In this document: in pieces, positions 1 through 6,131 of the stretch
Position numbering within the stretch: position 1 is the stretch's first letter
How the letters are laid out: every line of letters begins with the position of its first letter
Assembly (NCBI GenBank): GCA_913056505.1
Contig: CAJXLZ010000012.1
Span: 1 to 12,024, forward strand
DNA length: 12,024 bases
Source of the DNA: an uncultured Desulfurellaceae bacterium
GTDB lineage: Bacteria > Campylobacterota_A > Desulfurellia > Desulfurellales > Hippeaceae
Reading direction: 5' to 3'
Notes under the pieces: model-generated
Told to the model about the DNA's origin: nothing
The model's database searches: none
The model's input: the letters and a program-made list of their open reading frames with translations, nothing else
Position numbers and translations under genes: made by a program

Positions 1-153
1 ATTTGGATATGCCGCTTGAACACCACCAAAAGATGAACAGGTACCAAAATTTACAGTATATTTTGCATCTTTTGCTACCCTATTTAGCCTATCAAGACCA
101 GTTTCTGCATTTGAACCTACGCGCAGATATATTCCATTGTCCTTTGATTGATA
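1..153 (-). pseudogene. Inverted internal fragment of a [NiFe]-hydrogenase small subunit
   Basis: Read on the minus strand, this stretch is open from position 162 to the window edge and gives about 50 residues that end in FGTCSSFGGVQAAYPN. This matches the small-subunit motif GTCxxxGGxxAAxPNPT, whose cysteine is a ligand of the proximal [4Fe-4S] cluster. The preceding part (NGIYLRVG, then a helix ending RVAKDAK) also fits the family, which has a Gly-Tyr-rich strand and an 'evakdA' helix before this motif. The piece starts in mid-protein. Upstream of it, at 163-171, are three in-frame TAA codons that belong to hypF sequence, so there is no start codon. The reading frame continues out of the window to the left. 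The homology seems to stop between about 140 and 160, where hypF homology begins on the other strand. It may be a rearranged gene remnant or a chimeric sequence. The family call is firm; the exact breakpoint is not. Confidence 0.75.
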
Positions 154-2210
154 TAAAAAAAATTATTATTAAAAATAAGCCTCCAAATGCTTTTATCAAA
201 TCCATAGAATATAATGTTTATAAAATAAAGAAATTTGCATACAAAAGTTTTATAATAAAATATAGCGAAAATAGTGAGAAAAAAAATGTGAATATTACAC
301 CCGATTTGGGTATATGTAAAAATTGCCAAAAAGAGTTATTTGACAGCTCAGATAGACGTTTTTTATACCCTTTAATTACATGTACGGATTGCGGCCCACG
401 ATTTTCTATTGCAAAAGATGGTCTATTTGATAGATCAAATACTACGATGAATGTTTTCAAAATGTGCGATAAGTGCGCAAGTGAGTATAGTGACAACAGG
501 CAAAGACGCTTTCACGCACAGACAATCTCTTGTACCCAATGTGGGCCTCGCTATTTTTATGTGAAAAATAGACAGGTAAAATACAAGGATATTGAGGCTG
601 TAAAAAAGACGGCTTCTGATTTAATGAACTCTCAAATTGGTTTATTAAAAGGTATTGGTGGATATCATTTAATCTGTAATGCGTTGGATGAGCATGCCGT
701 TGAAAGAATAAAACACATTAAGCACAGGGAAGAAAAGCCATTTGCAATTATTGCAAAAGATATTGAAATAGCCAAAAAACTTGTCTATTTGTCAAAAAAA
801 GAAATTGATATACTGCAATCGCAAATAAAGCCGATAGTGTTTGCTAAATCAAAAAATGATAGCTTAAAATTTGTAAACCTAAACAGCCCTTTTACGGGTA
901 TTATGCTGCCTTATGCGCCCATTCATTTACTGCTGTTTTACTTTTCTAATCTTGAAGCAATTGTTGCAACAAGCGCAAATATCAGCGAGCTACCATTAAT
1001 TAATAGGGATATAGATGCTATAAATTTTACAGGTGTAGATTTTGTATTATTAAACAATAGGAAAATTTTGAGACCAATAGAAGACTCCATAGTGCATTTT
1101 TCCTCAAATAAACAGCTTATTTTCCGCTATGGAAGGGGTTTTGCACCTTCGCCGTTTTATCAAAAAAACATACAGCCACATATTCTGGCGTTAGGTGCTG
1201 ATATGAAAAATAATATTGCTGTTACCTTAAAAGATTGCGCTATTTTATCCCAATATACATCCGATCTATCAAATTATAAAAATTACGAGCAATTTTGTAA
1301 AAAGGTTGACGATTTTTTATCGTTCTTTGATATAAAAAAGGTTAATATAGCAGTTTGTGATAAACACCCCAATTACTTATCGAGCAGTTATGCAAGATCA
1401 AACTTTGACAATGTATTAGAAGTGCAACATCATAAAGCGCATTTTGCAAGTGTTCTATTTGAAAATAACTATAAAGATGATTGTATTGGCGTTGTTTTAG
1501 ATGGCACGGGTTTTGGCGATGATGGAAATATCTGGGGTGGCGAATTTTTTGTTAAACAGCAGAACAACATAGAGCGTATAGGTCATTTAAAATATATGAA
1601 GCTTTATTTTGGAGAAAAAGCCATTAAAGAACCATACAGGATAGCTGCTTCCTATATTTACTCTATAACAGGTGATATTGATTATACTAAATCTTTATTT
1701 ACGCAGTACAAAGATACAATTGGCATTATGTCTAAATTAGACTTTTCACTTACAAGTTCTGCCGGAAGATTATTTGATGCTGTTAGTGCATTAATTAATA
1801 TAAAACACAAAAATACCTTTGAAGCACAGTCTGCCATACTTTTAGAGTATGAGGCAAGAAAACATAGATCATCCAAAATATTGGATTATAAGATCGATAA
1901 TTTTATTATAGACTTTTCAGAAACACTCAAAGAGATAGCAAAGAGACGTGATTTATTGTCTGCTAAACTTTTTCACAACACATTTTCACAGGCAGTATTT
2001 GAAAATACTGTATCAATATCTAAGCATACAGGCATTAAAACTGTTGCATTATCTGGTGGTGTATTCCAAAATGAGCTCGTATTTAGTTCTTTATATAAAA
2101 AACTTACGCAATATGGTCTAAAGGTAATATTTAACTCACGATTCCCAATAAACGATGGCTCAATAGCTATCGGTCAAATTTATTTAGCACAGGAGGCATT
2201 ATGTGCATAG
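150..2210 (+). CDS. hypF: Carbamoyltransferase HypF, 5'-truncated by a chimeric junction
   Basis: HypF turns carbamoyl phosphate and ATP into a carbamoyl adenylate and passes the carbamoyl group to the C-terminal cysteine of HypE, the first step to the CN ligands of [NiFe] hydrogenases. The open frame runs from a TTG at 3. Residues below are counted from that codon, but only residues from about 50 on resemble HypF. The C-terminal half of the acylphosphatase domain (about 50-90, with KNKPPNAFIKSIE) is followed by two zinc-finger-like CxxC pairs of pairs (C105/C108/C127/C130 and C155/C158/C177/C180). Next comes a YrdC-like domain (about 195-380, with KGIGGYHLICNA, ATSANIS and RPIEDSIV), then a Kae1-like domain (about 393-735) with the metal-binding HHKAH (476-480), DGTGFGDDGNIWGGEF, SAGRLFDAVSAL and LSGGVFQN. 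About 686 genuine residues remain of the usual 750. The missing part holds the acylphosphatase catalytic Arg and Asn. The 3' end overlaps hypC by 10 bp. Confidence 0.93.
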   Translation, partial: DIKKIIIKNKPPNAFIKSIEYNVYKIKKFAYKSFIIKYSENSEKKNVNITPDLGICKNCQKELFDSSDRRFLYPLITCTDCGPRFSIAKDGLFDRSNTTMNVFKMCDKCASEYSDNRQRRFHAQTISCTQCGPRYFYVKNRQVKYKDIEAVKKTASDLMNSQIGLLKGIGGYHLICNALDEHAVERIKHIKHREEKPFAIIAKDIEIAKKLVYLSKKEIDILQSQIKPIVFAKSKNDSLKFVNLNSPFTGIMLPYAPIHLLLFYFSNLEAIVATSANISELPLINRDIDAINFTGVDFVLLNNRKILRPIEDSIVHFSSNKQLIFRYGRGFAPSPFYQKNIQPHILALGADMKNNIAVTLKDCAILSQYTSDLSNYKNYEQFCKKVDDFLSFFDIKKVNIAVCDKHPNYLSSSYARSNFDNVLEVQHHKAHFASVLFENNYKDDCIGVVLDGTGFGDDGNIWGGEFFVKQQNNIERIGHLKYMKLYFGEKAIKEPYRIAASYIYSITGDIDYTKSLFTQYKDTIGIMSKLDFSLTSSAGRLFDAVSALINIKHKNTFEAQSAILLEYEARKHRSSKILDYKIDNFIIDFSETLKEIAKRRDLLSAKLFHNTFSQAVFENTVSISKHTGIKTVALSGGVFQNELVFSSLYKKLTQYGLKVIFNSRFPINDGSIAIGQIYLAQEALCA

Positions 2211-2440
2211 GTGTACCAATGCAGATTGTTGAGATTTATGAAGATGGAATAAGCGGCGTTGTTGAGGCTGGGAACACAAAAAAACACTGTTTTTTTATGG
2301 TTATTGAGAACCCTAAAGTAGGTGATTATGTACTTGTGCATGCAGGAACTGCCATTGCAAAGATAGATGAGCAAGAGGCAAAAGAAAATATTGAACTGAT
2401 TGATCAATGTCTTTTAGGAACTACAGATGGATCTAAATAA
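2201..2440 (+). CDS. hypC: Hydrogenase maturation chaperone HypC
   Basis: This small HypC/HupF-family chaperone binds HypD while the Fe(CN)2CO unit is built and then delivers it to the precursor of the hydrogenase large subunit. The 79-residue length is typical. The protein starts with the diagnostic MCIGVP, in which Cys2 (exposed after Met removal) is the essential iron and partner ligand. It also carries VGDYVLVHAG (40-49, His47 conserved) followed by AIAKIDEQEA. A strong ribosome binding site AGGAGG at 2191-2196 lies inside the end of hypF. The start ATG overlaps hypF by 10 bp and the 3' end overlaps hypD by 14 bp, which suggests translational coupling in the hypFCDE operon. Confidence 0.96.
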   Translation: MCIGVPMQIVEIYEDGISGVVEAGNTKKHCFFMVIENPKVGDYVLVHAGTAIAKIDEQEAKENIELIDQCLLGTTDGSK

Positions 2441-3527
2441 ATTTAAAGATAAAAATTTGGTTTTATCACTTGCACAAGCTATTCAAAAAAAGTCAAATAG
2501 TTTTGGTCTATTGCGCATTATGCATGTGTGCGGCACACATGAAAACTCTATTATGCGCTATGCGTTGAGAGACCTATTGCCGAATAATATTAAATTGATT
2601 GCTGGTCCTGGTTGTCCAGTATGTGTTACTAGCTCTAGAGATATTGATGCCATCATCAATTTTGGCATAAAAAATAAAAGCAAATGCATAATTGCTACAT
2701 TTGGCGATATGTTGAGGGTAAAAGGGAGTCAATACTCACTATTCAGCGCAAGCAAAGCAGGTTTATTAAATGTGAAGATGGTATATGGGCTCGATGAGCT
2801 TATTGAATTAGCACGCAATACTAAAAAAGAGGTAATATTTTTCTCAGTTGGCTTTGAAACTACAGCAGCGCCAGTTGCAAGCGTTATTAAGAACTACAAT
2901 TTACCTGAAAACTTAAGTTTTTTTAGCGTACATAAATACACACCAAATGGTGTTTTAGAACTACTGAAAGCCGGAAAGATAAACATTGATGCGTTGCTTT
3001 TACCAGGTCATGCATGTGTCATTTCAGGGGTTTCGGCTTATGAAAAAATAGCTGACAATTTTAAGTTGCCATGCGTCGCAGCAGGTTTTGAGCCAGCAGA
3101 TATTCTAAGTGCAGTACTTATGATAATAAATCAGATTGAGCACAAAACATCAAAAGCGGAAAATGAATATAAAAGAGTTTTGAAATACGAGGGCAATAAA
3201 TTAGGCCAAAAAACACTTAATGATGTTTTTGGTTTAACAGACAGTATATGGAGAGGCCTTGGTATAATACGCAAAAGCGGGTTTGATTTTAATGCAAAAT
3301 ATAATTTTTTAAACGCGAAAGCAAAATTTAACATACAATTCAGCAATAAGTATATTGAAGAGCAAAAAGGTTGTAGGTGTGCTGAGGTTATATTGGGCGT
3401 TATAGAGCCAACGCAGTGCCCATTGTATGCTAAGGGATTGTGCACTCCTTACAACCCCATTGGGCCATGCATGGTTTCTGATGAGGGTACTTGTAGAAAT
3501 TGGTGGGAGGTTAAAGGTGAAATTTGA
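2427..3527 (+). CDS. hypD: Hydrogenase maturation Fe-S protein HypD
   Basis: HypD is the scaffold on which, with HypC, the iron atom receives its two CN and one CO ligands. The 366 residues match the family length. All signature motifs are present: MHVCGTHE (32-39, Cys35), GPGCPVCVT (60-68, Cys63 and Cys66, the redox thiol pair), TFGDMLRVKG (91-100) and GFETTAAP (142-149). The C-terminal cysteine-rich region has C316, C318, C331, C339, C348 and C356 and supplies the [4Fe-4S] ligands. The ATG at 2427 lies inside the end of hypC, with AGGAA at 2416-2420 as a ribosome binding site about 6 nt upstream. The stop TGA overlaps the hypE start by 11 bp. Nothing suggests loss of function. Confidence 0.97.
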   Translation: MDLNKFKDKNLVLSLAQAIQKKSNSFGLLRIMHVCGTHENSIMRYALRDLLPNNIKLIAGPGCPVCVTSSRDIDAIINFGIKNKSKCIIATFGDMLRVKGSQYSLFSASKAGLLNVKMVYGLDELIELARNTKKEVIFFSVGFETTAAPVASVIKNYNLPENLSFFSVHKYTPNGVLELLKAGKINIDALLLPGHACVISGVSAYEKIADNFKLPCVAAGFEPADILSAVLMIINQIEHKTSKAENEYKRVLKYEGNKLGQKTLNDVFGLTDSIWRGLGIIRKSGFDFNAKYNFLNAKAKFNIQFSNKYIEEQKGCRCAEVILGVIEPTQCPLYAKGLCTPYNPIGPCMVSDEGTCRNWWEVKGEI

Positions 3528-4482
3528 TAAAATTACGATGGATCATGGTTCTGGTGGTAAACTAACACTTGGCTTAATAGAGAATACATTTAAGGCAAAG
3601 GCGGGTCTTGATAGCGCAATATTGGGCGATATAGCATTCACAACGGATTCTCACTCAGTACAACCACTTTTTTTTAAAGGTGGCGATATAGGAAAATTAT
3701 CTGTGTCTGGCACAGTTAATGATTTGCTATGTGTAGGAGCAAAACCTTTATATCTGTCAAGTGCATTTATTATGGAAGAAGGTTTTTTAATTAAAGATTT
3801 AGAAAAAATTGTTGAATCAATGAAAGATGAAGCAAAAAAAGCAAATGTTAAGATAGTCTGTGGTGACACAAAGGTAGTAGAGGCAGGTAAAGGTTTTTAT
3901 ATAAATACTTCTGGTATAGGAAAAATTATTAGACCGATAGATGGCTTAAATATAAAAGAAGGCGATAAAATTATAGTTACTGGTAATATTGGAGATCATG
4001 GTTTTGCAATACTGAATGAACGAGAGAATTTTAATCTTACTTCAAATTTGATATCAGATTGCACTGAACTAACAGGCCTTATTTTACCGCTTATTGAATC
4101 TGATTTAGATATTCATTGGATGAGAGATCCTACACGGGGTGGGCTTGCTATGTGTTTAAATGAACTTTGTTATAAAAGAGATTTTGGTGTAGAGGTATTT
4201 GAAGAGCTTATACCTATTTCTGATGAGGTTAGATCAATTTCTGAGATGCTTGGTATTGAGCCTTACTACAGCGCAAACGAAGGTAAAATAGTTATAGTTG
4301 CAAACCAAAAAGATGCTTCAAAGATTTTAGATGTGCTTCATAAACACCCGCTAGGACAAAACGCTAAAATAATTGGTGAAATCACAAAGGATCATCCATC
4401 AAAAGTGTTGCTTAATTTAAGCTATGATACAAAAAGGTTGCTTAATATGCCTATTGTGGAGAAAATGCCAAGAATTTGCTAA
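3517..4482 (+). CDS. hypE: Carbamoyl dehydratase HypE
   Basis: HypE accepts the carbamoyl group from HypF on its C-terminal cysteine and uses ATP to dehydrate it to a thiocyanate, the donor of the CN ligands. The chosen GTG at 3517 has a strong ribosome binding site GGGAGG (3505-3510) 6 nt upstream and yields a 321-residue protein that begins as the family does, with KITMDHGSGGK (about residues 5-15). An upstream ATG at 3427 in the same frame would add 30 unrelated residues that overlap the HypD cysteine region and is rejected. The PurM/AIR-synthase-like fold is supported by FTTDSH, SGTVNDLLCVGAKP, CGDTKVVEAGKG and MRDPTRGGLA. The protein ends exactly in MPRIC, the functional tail whose last Cys is modified. 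This is the last gene of the hyp run here; hypA and hypB are not in the window. Confidence 0.96.
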   Translation: MKFDKITMDHGSGGKLTLGLIENTFKAKAGLDSAILGDIAFTTDSHSVQPLFFKGGDIGKLSVSGTVNDLLCVGAKPLYLSSAFIMEEGFLIKDLEKIVESMKDEAKKANVKIVCGDTKVVEAGKGFYINTSGIGKIIRPIDGLNIKEGDKIIVTGNIGDHGFAILNERENFNLTSNLISDCTELTGLILPLIESDLDIHWMRDPTRGGLAMCLNELCYKRDFGVEVFEELIPISDEVRSISEMLGIEPYYSANEGKIVIVANQKDASKILDVLHKHPLGQNAKIIGEITKDHPSKVLLNLSYDTKRLLNMPIVEKMPRIC

Positions 4483-4562
4483 ATATTGTTTGATCACCTT
4501 AACCTATGATAGAAATTTTCTTTAAAAAGTTCAGTGTAAACCGAATTTTATCTAACGGTTTT

Positions 4563-4606
4563 GGGGCATGCGGAGCATAGCGAACCGCATACCCGTTTGT
4601 TTATGA
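4563..4606 (+). terminator. Stem-loop, candidate terminator after hypE
   Basis: The arms GGGCATGCGG (4564-4573) and CCGCATACCC (4585-4594) form a stem with one C-A mismatch and an 11 nt loop. It is followed on the plus strand by the T-rich GTTTGTTTAT and, further on, by seven T at 4614-4620. This fits an intrinsic terminator for the hyp operon. On the minus strand the mismatch becomes a U-G wobble and the stem is continuous over ten pairs, but no U-tract follows it. It may serve both convergent transcripts or be a dispersed palindromic repeat. A weaker second inverted repeat (AAACCG 4538-4543, CGGTTT 4556-4561) precedes it. Confidence 0.5.
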
Positions 4607-4643
4607 AGTGGCGTTTTTTTATGAAAGGTACATCATTGTGTAA

Positions 4644-5852
4644 CTAAGAATAAGCTTCCTCTTCAAATTCAGATTCATCTAACCCTTCTATTTCAACTTC
4701 TTCAGAAACCCTCACTGGAGTGATTTTATTAATCAACCATAGAGCCACATAGGTAAACAGGAAAGCATAGATTACAGTGATTGTAACAGCAGCAAATTCC
4801 TTAACAAAGAATATTGAGCCTCCAAAAAATAGCCCATTTGAGCCATGTGGATTTACCGCTATGCTACCAAAAAGACCAAGGAGCAGCGTTCCAGTATATC
4901 CACCCATCCCATGTACACCCCAAACATCTAAGGCATCATCCCAGCCTTTTCTATTTTTATATGCAACAGCTGCATATACTACAACTGAAGCTACTATTCC
5001 AATTAACATTGCTGTCTGCACATTCACATATCCCGCTGCAGGAGTTATCGTTGCTAAACCTGCTACCGCACCTGTAAGCATACCAAGGATCTTGGGCTTT
5101 TTCTCAAAGATAATCGCTAATATAAGCCATGTTATCGCTGCAAATGATGCTGCAACATCTGTATTAAGAAATGCATTTGCTGTTATGGAATTCACTCTAA
5201 GCTCACTTCCAGCATTGAAACCATACCATCCAAACCATAAAAGAGCTGTACCTAAGGCAACCAATGGGATGCTATGCGGTTTCGCATTTTTAACATTCCT
5301 CCTTCCAATAAAAAGAACCGATGCCAATGCTGCAAACCCTGCACTTGCATGAACGACTATGCCACCTGCAAAATCAAGGACACCCCATTGCTGGAATATT
5401 CCACCACCCCATACCATATGTACTAAAGGGAAGTATACGAAAAGCAACCAGACTGTTAGAAATATCATATAAGCCTTGAACCTAACCCTACCTGCAAATG
5501 CACCTGTTATCAATGCAGGGGTTATTACCGCAAACATCATCTGATAAGCTACAAATACCAGCATTGGAATATGTGCACTTGATGGAAAAGCTGTATGGGC
5601 GGTAATTCCTTGAAGGAATAGATACCTTCCACCCCCTATTATTCCACCTATATCGTTTCCAAAACACATTGTAAAACCTACTGTAACCCATAGGATAGTT
5701 GTCCATCCCATTGATACAAAACTCTGCATCATTATTGAAAGAACATTCTTTCTACTGATAAGACCGCCATAAAAAAAAGCTAAACCCGGAGTCATCAGCA
5801 TCACAAGACTTGTTGAGACAAGCATAAACGCTGTGTTTCCTGTATCAAACAT
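4644..5852 (-). CDS. amt: Ammonium transporter Amt
   Basis: This inner-membrane channel of the Amt/MEP/Rh family lets ammonium enter the cell. It has 402 residues and about eleven hydrophobic membrane segments. It lacks the cleaved signal peptide of E. coli AmtB and starts directly at the first helix (MLMTPGLAFFYGGL, 18-31). The pore residues are visible: F107, W148 and D160, and the twin histidines H168 (in GGIVVHASAG) and H314 (in DVWGVHGMGG). The cytosolic tail (RVSEEVEIEGLDESEFEEEAYS region, from 381) is the conserved arm that PII/GlnK proteins contact, but no glnK lies next to it here. The ATG at 5852 has AAAAGGAG (5869-5862) nine nt upstream. The gene is read alone, divergent from the glycerate kinase. 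A promoter and a possible leader ORF lie upstream. Function is well supported; nitrogen control is inference. Confidence 0.96.
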   Translation of the reverse strand: MFDTGNTAFMLVSTSLVMLMTPGLAFFYGGLISRKNVLSIMMQSFVSMGWTTILWVTVGFTMCFGNDIGGIIGGGRYLFLQGITAHTAFPSSAHIPMLVFVAYQMMFAVITPALITGAFAGRVRFKAYMIFLTVWLLFVYFPLVHMVWGGGIFQQWGVLDFAGGIVVHASAGFAALASVLFIGRRNVKNAKPHSIPLVALGTALLWFGWYGFNAGSELRVNSITANAFLNTDVAASFAAITWLILAIIFEKKPKILGMLTGAVAGLATITPAAGYVNVQTAMLIGIVASVVVYAAVAYKNRKGWDDALDVWGVHGMGGYTGTLLLGLFGSIAVNPHGSNGLFFGGSIFFVKEFAAVTITVIYAFLFTYVALWLINKITPVRVSEEVEIEGLDESEFEEEAYS

Positions 5853-5887
5853 CTTTTATATCTCCTTTTATCTACTTATATTTTATC

Positions 5888-5995
5888 TCACTTCGGTATA
5901 TCCGAACTCATTTTGTTATTATTGCAATTTTTTAATAATATATCTGAACTCCTTTGTTTTTGATAAACACTTTTTCCTTCCCAAACCTTTCTCAA
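5888..5995 (-). CDS. Possible 35-codon leader ORF upstream of amt
   Basis: The stretch between the amt promoter and amt contains a short frame starting at TTG (5995) and ending at TGA (5890-5888). It is preceded by a very good ribosome binding site, AAGGAGGG (6013-6006), at a slightly long spacing of 10 nt. The predicted peptide is basic and polar, with no membrane segment and one Cys. It contains the tetrapeptide SSDI twice, 14 codons apart, because of a 42 bp spaced DNA repeat. I recognise no family and it is far too short to be GlnK. It could be a leader peptide or a new small protein, or the ribosome binding site could be chance in purine-rich DNA. The position after a promoter and 35 nt before the amt start codon is the main support. 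Confidence 0.3.
   Translation of the reverse strand: MRKVWEGKSVYQKQRSSDILLKNCNNNKMSSDIPK
5892..5906. promoter_or_regulatory. Inverted repeat TTCGG-N5-CCGAA upstream of amt
   Basis: Perfect 5 bp arms, TTCGG (5892-5896) and CCGAA (5902-5906), flank TATAT. The repeat sits about 40 nt upstream of the amt start codon and overlaps the first direct repeat. In the amt transcript it would form a small hairpin just before the amt ribosome binding site. It could equally be a DNA operator. The second direct repeat lacks the matching arm, so only this copy is palindromic. Confidence 0.35.
5897..5958. repeat. Pair of direct repeats 42 bp apart in the amt leader
   Basis: TATATCCGAACTC (5897-5909) and TATATCTGAACTC (5939-5951) differ at one of 13 positions. 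The likeness continues into CATTTTGTT and CTTTGTT on the right, with a one-base gap. The spacing is exactly 42 bp, four turns of B-DNA, which places both copies on the same helix face and also keeps them in the same codon phase of the small leader ORF. They may be paired regulator binding sites or the trace of a small duplication. Confidence 0.5.
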
Positions 5996-6036
5996 TTTTA
6001 TATAACCCTCCTTATTTTTAAGCTATAATTATGTTG

Positions 6037-6064
6037 ATTATATACAAAATAACAAAAAAAGCAA
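6037..6064 (-). promoter_or_regulatory. Sigma70-like promoter for amt
   Basis: On the minus strand there is a perfect -10 box TATAAT (6042-6037). A weaker -35 box, TTGCTT (6064-6059), lies 16 bp away. Transcription would start near 6030, giving amt a leader of about 175 nt that contains the AAGGAGGG site, the small ORF and the repeats. I saw no convincing sigma54 (GG-N10-GC) element. Confidence 0.45.
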
Positions 6065-6074
6065 GATGGTCGAA

Positions 6075-6102
6075 TTGAGAAATTTTTAAATTTCTATATA
6101 AT
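6075..6102 (+). promoter_or_regulatory. Sigma70-like promoter for the glycerate kinase gene
   Basis: TTGAGA (6075-6080) and a consensus TATAAT (6097-6102) are separated by 16 bp. Transcription would start near 6109 and leave a leader of about 23 nt before the ATG at 6132, with GAGG (6124-6127) as the ribosome binding site. This promoter is back to back with the amt promoter. Confidence 0.6.
6078..6095. promoter_or_regulatory. Palindrome filling the kinase promoter spacer
   Basis: AGAAATTT and AAATTTCT form perfect 8 bp arms around TT. The 18 bp palindrome lies almost exactly between the -35 and -10 boxes, a classic place for a repressor operator. It is AT-rich, so a chance match is possible. 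No regulator gene is present in the window to pair it with. Confidence 0.4.
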
Positions 6103-6131
6103 GTATATTAAAAGAAAAATTAAGAGGTAAT

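Noticed and set aside
3427..3516. Longer hypE start at ATG 3427 (351 residues)
   Set aside because: The 30 extra residues are read from the HypD C-terminal cysteine region in another frame and match nothing in HypE. The GTG at 3517 has a strong ribosome binding site and gives the conserved N-terminus.
4777..5352. 191-residue plus-strand frame inside amt
   Set aside because: It is antisense to a clearly conserved transporter gene, is rich in Pro/Ala/Thr from reversed hydrophobic codons, has no ribosome binding site and shows no recognisable family.
5870..6060. Sigma54 promoter for amt, as often seen for nitrogen genes
   Set aside because: A TTGCA occurs on the minus strand near 5926-5922, but there is no GG at the required distance upstream, so the GG-N10-GC core is missing.
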